The position numbers and the translations under genes are program-made. Positions 45,486-52,617 of a DNA stretch of 52,617 nt are shown one piece after another. Origin of the DNA: Cochliopodium minus (Eukaryota > Discosea > Himatismenida > Cochliopodiidae). The stretch lies in assembly GCA_024220525.1 (NCBI GenBank), contig JAMYWO010000062.1:98912-151528 (forward strand), given 5' to 3'. The stretch's first letter is position 1; each line of letters begins with the position of its first letter. Under the pieces are notes generated by a model. The model saw only the letters and a program-made list of their open reading frames with translations, made no database searches and was not told the DNA's origin.

Positions 45486-47054
45486 TCAAAATTTGTAATG
45501 GACCTTTTGTGGAGTTGAAAAAGATTGATTATTTTCTAAACACAATTGACCATTATTATTATTTCCGAAAGCATAAATACCATCTGAACAAATTAAAACA
45601 CTGAAATGTTCACCACAACCAATATTCAAAACGGTTTTAGAGTCAAAGAAGGTAATTCGTTCAGGAGCGTTGAGAGTTTCCAAACTGTCAACTCCAAGTT
45701 CACCATAAAAGTTAGTACCTGTGGCCCATATAGATTTGTCCTCTGAAAAAAATAAAATAAGGACTTTTATTAAAGGAATTTATTTGTTACCCAACTCAAT
45801 AATGGTATGAGTAAAACCACAAGAAACAGACTTTAATTTTTGGTCAGAAAACTTAAAGAGAGTAGGTGAGAACTCAACGCCCCATTCTCCATTTCCTAGC
45901 TGCCCTTGGAGACCGTCTCCCCAGTACAAAGCCTTTTGATCAGCTGTGATCACAAATATGTGTCCCTCTCCGACAGAGATGGAACTAATAAAGATTTCAT
46001 CAAGTTTTTTGACTTGTTGAGGTGAACTCTTGTATTTATCTTGATTCTCTACTCCTTGTCCTAGTTGTCCTTTGTCTATTTAAGAATAAACGTTGAGATT
46101 TTACACATATTTTATTTTGTTTTGTTTACCATTGGTCCCCCAGGTGAAGACCTTTCCCTCTTTGGAAAGTAGCACAGTAAAATTGAATCCACAGCTCACA
46201 GTTTTGACTTGGCACAGAGATTCAATAACTTGAGGAATATGTTTAAATATTTCTACATTCCCCAATTGTCCATATCTTTAAAATAATTAAAAAATAATAT
46301 ATAAAAATTTATAAAAAGGCGCAAAAAAAGATTTACTCTCCATTTCCCAATTGTCCAAGATTATTATATCCAAACGTATGTATATTGTTGTCATCTGTTA
46401 CAAAAACTGCATGATATTTTCCATTTGATCCCATTATAATTTTTTTCCCTTTAAATTCATCAACAGATTTGGGTGTGAATTGCTTTCTTATTTCTCCTAT
46501 TTCTATGGATGGATCGAAATCTTTGGTCCATTTAGATCCCCACATCCATAATGTTCCATCCTCTTCAAATAAATTATTTTCTATTATATATTGGTCTCAA
46601 ATTGAGGAATATAAGGAATATTTAACAAATGATATTCTATATTTATTTATTTTTTTCAATATCATTTGTTAATAAATAGAATTTTGTTGAGATATAAATG
46701 ATATAGAAATAAATTCATTGTTTTTCAAGTATGGTATTTTTTAGGTACCGCAAAAGTATTTTCGATGAAAATTAAATATAAGATCACAAAAAGAAATATT
46801 AATGATCTAATTAATATTTTCTTACCACTTATGGCAGTAGAATTATCATAATTTGCATATATATTAAAAATTTTGTTTGTCTTCACTTCTACTTTTTGCA
46901 TAGCAGAATACATTTGATCTTTGAAACCACATCCTAATTGTCCATATTCATTCGATCCCGCTGCCCAAATACGATCTCCATCTTTGATTAAGATGTGGGA
47001 GGAACCTACACTGAGCGTGAATCCTTCATATTTTGCATTTTTGTCTATATTCAT
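45486..47054 (-). CDS. RCC1-repeat protein, third copy (full propeller)
   Basis: Five exons (47054-46826, 46580-46337, 46275-46130, 46075-45791, 45742-45486) close in frame to 386 residues. About seven RCC1 blades are visible: RIWAAGSNEYGQLGCGF, IHTFGYNNLGQLGNGE, VFTWGTNGDKGQLGQG, ALYWGDGLQGQLGNGE, IWATGTNFYGELGV, IYAFGNNNNGQLCLE, plus the ISVGEGHIFV and VSCGFTHTII half-motifs. ATG at 47054 is preferred to an upstream TTG. The length equals a single seven-bladed propeller with no added domain, unlike the tandem pair at 19378-22987, from which it is divergent in sequence. Possible roles are a Ran-GEF-like factor or a general interaction module; catalytic Ran contacts cannot be judged from motifs alone. 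Divergent from the GDPD gene. Confidence 0.92.
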
Positions 47055-47403
47055 TGTTTTCAAGGTTCAAATTTTTTTATTATAATCAAACATAAATTTC
47101 ATCTTCAAATTAACTCGTTATATTTGTGAATCCATGAGATAGAATTTAGGGTCCATTTATTTGAAAAAGGGAATTTATTTTTGTTTATTGAGTAGTTTCA
47201 ATCCTTTTTTTAGAAATCTCATTCAAACAATACTCTAAACTGTATGAATCCAATAATTAGAGCCAAAAGAAATAATTCACCTGCTTTCAATATTTAGGTT
47301 CAAAATAGGAAGATTTGTTGATAAATAAAAAAAAAAAAAAATAAAAAAAAGTTTATTCAAAAATTACCTCAACTCAGGGTGATCCCTTCAAAACATAAAT
47401 AAA
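47055..47403. promoter_or_regulatory. Divergent intergenic region, RCC1 / GDPD genes
   Basis: 349 bp between two divergent start codons. AT-rich with A-runs at 47327-47348 just upstream of the GDPD start. No exon or specific motif was recognised. Confidence 0.6.
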
Positions 47404-50026
47404 ATGCATCCATCCAAACAAAAAGATAATATACAGATCTCCTTATTTCTCAAATTATCCACACCAGATTCAGTAGAATCAGTATCAATCTTTGGAGATA
47501 ATGAAGTTACAGGCAATTTTGATATAAAAAAATCCATATCCTTGCAGTCAACGGAAAATTCCTTTGGGAAAATTTGGACATTGCAAATAAATATGCCCTG
47601 CACCTTTGGGCCATTGAATTATAAGTATATTATAAATGGTAAAGAAGAATTTTTGAAGAAGAACAGATCCTTAAATTTAACCGGGTTCTCCATCAGCATC
47701 TACGATAAATTATCAGAGGATACATTGGAATGGCTCCAACAAAACAATAACAATCAATTGAATCAAAAAGAAGAAGGAACAAACAAGAAGAAGAATACCA
47801 GAGAGATAGTGCAACAGATAATAGATATGAAGAAAATCCACAAAGTAATAATGAACACAAAATGGCTCAATAACAATTTTGAATTAAGAATACAAACATC
47901 TGAAACCCAATTCAGAACAATCGAGCAAGAAGAAATATATAATGAAGAAAAACACAATAATAAATATGTGATCAAATTCAGGCCACATCATGACATCTCC
48001 ATCTCTAGCTCTAGCCAATATCTCATCTTTTGTGCTTGCAGCATCAATGAATTATCGTTTTGGGCAGATATCTATCAAGATGAAAAAAAAATAACCTCTG
48101 TTTTTGTATCTTCTAATTCTCTCATGAATCTTCATGGACAATTAAATTTCCCTGTTGTAGATTATGAAAGAGGGATTGAATTGGGTTTATTGTACATTAA
48201 TTTCCTTGTCATCACTCCTTTCAAGCATCAACTCAACACAATAGAATCCATCAGTGAAGGTGATCTATATGATAATGCAGATAAATTGATAGGTAAAGCT
48301 TTTCCATTCTTAAATATGAAAAAAATTAGAAAAAAAAAAATCTGAAAATTTGAGAAAATATAAATGAAATAATAACTTTAAAATTTGATAAAATAAATTT
48401 TCAGCAAAATATTAATTAATCACTTTTATTGAATATATAATTTTTTTTTAATTAAAACTAGGAAATCTCGCACAAGAACCAATGTATATCGGACACAGAG
48501 GGAGTGGAATGACCACCAACCCAAACAAAAAACACATTTTCATAGAAAACACTCTCGTTTCTTTTTTGGCTGCAAAGAAATCTGGCGGAGATTTCATCGA
48601 GTTTGATGTACAACTCACAAAGGATCTCGTTCCAGTAATTGCTCATGACGAAGAAATCATGATCCCAACCAAGACTATTGATGGCAAAGACACTGTTGTG
48701 TTGGTTCCTGTTAACAAAATTGAGTTTGCAACTCTACAAAAATTGAAGCCTTACACATTGAAAGGAAGTGTGAATGGGGAAATACAGATTGAAGAAAGTA
48801 AAACTTATTACTAACGAACTTTAAAGTTATAATATATTAATTTTTCTTATTTTATTTTACTTTATTTTTGATTTTAATCTATTTTATTCTTCTGGAAATT
48901 TTAGAAAACGATTCTCATTTGAACGATTCCCATTCTTTCAAACGTAACGGCTCCATTGAGTCCATCTACAACCTCCCAAATATCTACGGAGACACCAAGA
49001 ACCTTACAGAGAGCATTCTCGAAAGCAGTTCTGGCCAAAACAAACAAAAGAAAAAACTCAAAAAGAAGGAGAAAAAGAAAGATCTCAACTCTTCTTCCTC
49101 TCATACCTCCGAGCCTATCACCAATGGAAACAAAACCAACGGCCACCATGAAGAGGAGACTTTGGAAAATGAGTTCTGGAAGATATCCAACGTTTTTCCT
49201 TCATTGGAACAATTGTTTCGTCTCTTGCCTCAATCTGTTGGTAATTTAATATTTTTTTTCATTAAATTTTAAACATTTTTTTTTTTAAACCGCATTTGAT
49301 GTTAACTCTTTTTTTTTTTTTCTAATTTAAAAAGGATTCAACATTGAAATTAAATATCCTGACGAAGAAGAATATGCTAAATACTTGTCCTCCATTGAGA
49401 GAAACAAATATGTGGACCGAATTTTGAAGGTAATTTTCGACAACCACCAAAACAACCGCAAAGTTTTTATTTCGAGCTTCGACCCCTTGATTTGCTTGCT
49501 TTGCTCCCAAAAGCAACTTCGTTACCCTGTCTTCTTTTTGACCAGTGGTGGTACTGAACTCTACAGTGATTCAAGAAAGAACTCTATCACTGAAGCAGTG
49601 AGCTTTTGTAACGAATTAAATCTTGCTGGAATTGTAATTTTTTTAAAAAAAAATAATCGAAAAAAAAAAATTAAAACTTTTTTTTATTTAAAGGTTACTT
49701 CTTCTGAAATCTTTTTGGATGAAAACAACTTTAAATATATTGATGATATTCATAAACACGGGCTATTGATCCTCACCTATGGCTCGTACAACTCCGACCC
49801 TAGCTTCATCGACAAACAGATCGACAATGGAGTCAACGCTTGCATTGTGGACACCATCCATTCTGTAAAAGCAAGCACCAAAAAGAAGAATATTGTATCT
49901 AAAAGCAAAAAAATCGAAGATTATCGAAACAATCCTTATTTAAATCGTTTAAGACATACTGTTAACTTTAAACTTGAAGACAAACTTTCTACCGAGCCTA
50001 ACTTGGAGAACAAAAAGAAGAAATAA
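47404..50026 (+). CDS. CBM20-GDPD glycerophosphodiester phosphodiesterase (GPCPD1/GDE5-like)
   Basis: Five exons (47404-48292, 48462-48797, 48905-49240, 49335-49633, 49694-50026) close in frame to 730 residues. The N-terminal ~115 residues match a CBM20 starch-binding-type fold (VSIFGDNEVTGNFDIKKSIS, WTLQINMPCTFGPLNYKYII). A linker region of ~180 residues follows. The GDPD catalytic domain starts at YIGHRGSGM, with ENTLVSF, FIEFDVQLTKDLVPVIAHDE (metal and general-acid residues of the TIM barrel) and further barrel strands (KVFISSFDPLICLLCSQKQ, ITEAVSFCNELNLAGI, HGLLILTYGSY, VNACIVDTI). A Lys/Ser-rich loop of ~65 residues interrupts the barrel. CBM20 plus GDPD is the layout of cytosolic GPCPD1, which hydrolyses glycerophosphocholine to glycerol-3-phosphate and choline. 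The catalytic His, Glu and Asp are present. Confidence 0.95.
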
Positions 50027-50220
50027 GAGAGCATCTCTCCCAAAAATTTTTTCATTCGTACATAGAATTTTTGAAGCTTTTTTTTGTTGGGAAAAATTCT
50101 CTCTTATTTATTTCACTACAGTATTATTTAAAATAAAAAACTATAAAAACTTTGTAAAAAGTGAAGATCAAAAATTTTTTTTTAGATTAATTTTATTCAA
50201 AAAAGTTTGATAGCATTTTT

Positions 50221-52374
50221 TTAGTTGAAATTGACAGCATTGTGAATGGCAAAGTTTACACGAGTGGCAATGGTATTGAAACTTTGATCAATCAAATCAA
50301 AAAAGTAGTTTTGGGCTTCACGATCATCCAAATCAAGTCTCAAGGCATTTTTGATCCAGTGAATGTCTTCAAATGTTTGGAGTTGTGGTATACCAGTGTT
50401 CAACATCAAACAAAAGAGGTTGATGATGAGATTAGCATGTTTACGCAATACGTTATATCCTCTGCAACAGATTTCAGTAAAGTATTGATAGTTTTGTGTT
50501 GATTTTTCTCCTATGACCGCAGAGTGCTCAGGAGTAAAGATGAAAGGAGCTTGTAAAAAAAGATATTTTGAATGAAAATAATAAAACTTTTATATTTTAC
50601 CTGGCTCTCTTTGTATGTTCAAAAAAGTGGTCTTGTGCCCCAAAAAGTATCCAAAGTCAATATGAAATAGCTTTTGTAAAAATAAATGAAATTGCTAACA
50701 AAAAAAATAAAAGAAATAAATGTTTACTTTTCCGTTTTTCTGAATCTAAAGGAGGGGGTTTTTTGAAGATTAAAAAAAAAAATTTAAATTGATTTACCAT
50801 AATGTTGTCATTGTGGCGATCACCCAATCCCAAGACATAAGAGGTGAGGATATAACCAGCACAAGAAGTTGTGAAATTGTTTTTACAAGTGTCGTACAGG
50901 TTTTGGGAAGGGTTGTTCTCCATCAGATAATTGAGGATGGAGTCCGAAGTGAAGGCGTTCATCATGGCTCCTATTCTTGTTTGTGTTGTTTTTTTCTTGG
51001 AAAAAGTTCAAATCAAAAAAGAAAAATAAACAAAATTAAAATCTCTTACCTGCAAAAATCCATTTGTAACAGAATCTAAAAAATAATTGAGTAAATAAAA
51101 TGAAAATAAAAAATAAAGAAATAAAAAAATAAAAAAATAAAAAAATTAAAAATAAAAAGGTAAAAATAAAATGTAAAAAACAAAAAATAAAAAATAAAAA
51201 AAAAATAGTTTTTACTCTCAACAATTTGGATAATTCCATCACGGAGAGAAGTAGAAATACAAGAATAAGGAGTCAAATTGAAGTCAAGCTTTTCCAACTT
51301 CCATAAATCATCAAAGATCTGGATCATCTGCAGGGTTATTGCATCTTGTCTCAGATCGTCTCCACACTTGAAGATCACACTGCTGGTGGTGTTGTCTTCG
51401 AGCTTGAATGTGATGAATATAGGAGCTGCATTGGAATTCATCACTTTTGAAGGAGATGAATTAATTTATCAAGAAAAAAAAACAAAAAAAAAATAATGGA
51501 AAAAATAATAACGGAAAAAAAAAAATTCTAAAGTTAAAATTAAATAAAATGAAAAAAATATATTAAACTATTCCAATTTAAAAAAAAAACTTACCTTTAC
51601 ATTTTTCAGGAATAAAATCAACAACTTTTATTGGAAAAAAGACGGGAATTCTGCAAGGAAAAGAAGGGTAGATGGTTTCCGATTTGGCTTCGTTGATGAT
51701 GTGGGACAAGACTTGTTTTGCCTTTTCCTTGTCCTTGACATATGGTCTCACGTCGTTGCTCATTTTCTTCATGAACATGATCAATTTCATTTCCTTTTTG
51801 AGAAATAAAATTTTATAAGCCAAAATAATTAAAAAAATTAAAAAATAATCAATTTAAAATGATTTAAAATTTAATAATTAAAGATAATTAAAAAATAATT
51901 AAAAAATAATTAAAAATAATTAAAAAATAATTAAAATTAAAAAATGATTTAAAATTTAATAATTAAAAAATGATTTAAAATTTAATAATTAAAAAATGAT
52001 TTAAAATTTAATTAAAAAATAATTAAAAAATAATTAAAATTAAAAAAAAGATTCAAAATTTATTAAACAATTAAAAAAACCAATTAAAATTAAAAAAACT
52101 TTATTTAATAAAAAATAAAAAAAAAAAAAAAAAATAAATTACTTTCCAATATTCGTCTCTTTCTCGTGTAGATAAAGTACTGAGAAGAGACTCAATCATA
52201 AGCATGTAGCGGATGGTGTTGTTGGTTTCTTGGGATTGTTTCTCATCAACCTCTCCTTTTAAGAGCCAAAATATGGAATGAAAAATAAGTGCAGATTTCT
52301 TGGCTCTGTCAATCAAAAACACTGCCAATTTACTGTTTTGAAAAATTTTTTTATTTATTAAACTTTGCATTTTT
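50221..52374 (-). CDS. Phosphoinositide 3-kinase, C-terminal part (end of helical domain + kinase domain), enters from right edge
   Basis: Eight exons (52374-52143, 51793-51595, 51443-51216, 51075-51050, 50995-50798, 50745-50728, 50670-50601, 50549-50221) give 433 residues; incoming phase is 2. It begins in the end of the PIK helical domain (SKLAVFLIDRAKKSALIFHS, IFWLLKGEVDE). The kinase domain follows: ATP-binding lysine in VIFKCGDDLRQD, catalytic loop GLGDRHNDNIM, and activation segment HIDFGYFLGHKTTFLNIQRE then APFIFTPEHS, which has class I-like length but fewer basic residues than class I enzymes. An 18-nt microexon encodes the six residues between catalytic loop and HIDFG. The protein ends DQSFNTIATRVNFAIHNAVN, the usual C-terminal membrane helix region. 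Everything upstream of the helical end is outside the window. It most likely completes the fragment at 98-4363. Confidence 0.93.
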
Positions 52375-52485
52375 CTTTTTTTTTTATTTTTATTTTTTTA
52401 TTTTTATTTTTATTTTTATTTTTATTTTTATTTTTATTTTTTATTTTTCTTATTTATTTTATATTTTATTTTTTATTTTTTTGAT

Positions 52486-52519
<34 letters not shown>

Positions 52520-52617
52520 CAAATTTTTATTTTTATTTTTATTTTTGTTTTTTATTTTTTATTTTTTATTTTTTATTTTTTATTTTTTATTTTTTATTTT
52601 TTATTTTTTATTTTTTA
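52375..52617. repeat. Intronic TTTTTA tracts and (TTTTTTA)n microsatellite at right edge
   Basis: The rest of the window after the first visible PI3K exon is intron. 52381-52546 is imperfect TTTTTA/TTTTTTA, and 52547-52617 is about ten perfect TTTTTTA units, matching base for base the array at positions 1-75 and in the same orientation. Confidence 0.95.

Noticed and set aside
1-52617. Alternative genetic code (ciliate-type TAA/TAG reassignment)
   Set aside because: No in-frame TAA, TAG or TGA was needed inside any well-supported exon, and genes end at all three stops.
1-52617. tRNA, rRNA, transposable elements or viral insertions
   Set aside because: No cloverleaf-like GC-rich blocks, rRNA-like sequence, transposase, integrase, reverse transcriptase or capsid motifs were seen.

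Overview
The window is nuclear DNA of an AT-rich, intron-dense free-living protist. Evidence: standard genetic code; introns of mostly 45-110 nt with GTAAAA-like donors and plain AG acceptors (often AAAAG), and almost no polypyrimidine preference; coding DNA clearly richer in GC than the nearly pure A/T spacers; Asn-rich runs; runs of A before most start codons; and a gene set heavy in Rho, RhoGEF, RCC1, F-box, PI3K and VPS13 families. This fits an amoeboid lineage (Amoebozoa, or an Anaeramoeba- or heterolobosean-like protist). I cannot name the species. There is no bacterial-style operon, transposon, tRNA, rRNA or CRISPR array.

Layout, left to right: N-terminal part of a C1-PH-C2 phosphoinositide 3-kinase running off the left edge (minus, 98-4363); leucine-rich-repeat protein (minus, 4735-6080); ankyrin-repeat protein (minus, 6336-8051); JmjC/cupin hydroxylase (minus, 8106-9752); large FKBP15-like WH1-FKBP-coiled-coil protein (plus, 9944-15606); atypical Rho GTPase (minus, 15698-16578); DH-PH RhoGEF (minus, 16798-19123); two tandem RCC1-repeat genes (plus, 19378-22987); FGD-type DH-PH-FYVE RhoGEF (minus, 23171-26385); truncated TBC RabGAP (plus, 26645-28852); a simple-sequence block; truncated sensor-type protein with two ABC_sub_bind-like modules (minus, 29185-31058); F-box protein (plus, 31517-32432); F-box/SPRY protein (minus, 32604-33885); RRM protein (plus, 33912-34492); full-length VPS13 (minus, 34580-45170); third RCC1 protein (minus, 45486-47054); CBM20-GDPD glycerophosphodiesterase (plus, 47404-50026); and the C-terminal kinase half of a PI3K entering from the right edge (minus, 50221-52374). 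I assembled exons by hand. For most genes every splice phase closes exactly on a multiple of three, which is strong internal support.

Functional theme: phosphoinositide and membrane-lipid traffic (PI3K, FYVE-RhoGEF, VPS13, GDPD, FKBP15 with DPF endocytic motifs, TBC RabGAP), Rho signalling (atypical Rho, two GEFs) and ubiquitin/RCC1-type adaptors. The genes are not co-transcribed, so any cooperation is inference.

The most important structural point is that both window ends, and the internal block at 28853-29184, consist of the same 7-bp A6T/T6A arrays of about 71-75 bp, and genes break at all three. The two ends carry complementary halves of one PI3K, lacking only about 40 residues of the helical domain. 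The TBC and sensor genes both stop at intact splice donors facing the internal array. One explanation covers all of this: the true order is right part (29.1-52.6 kb), then one missing small exon, then left part (0-29.0 kb), and the internal junction is a repeat-mediated misjoin. A circular molecule would explain the ends but not the internal truncations.
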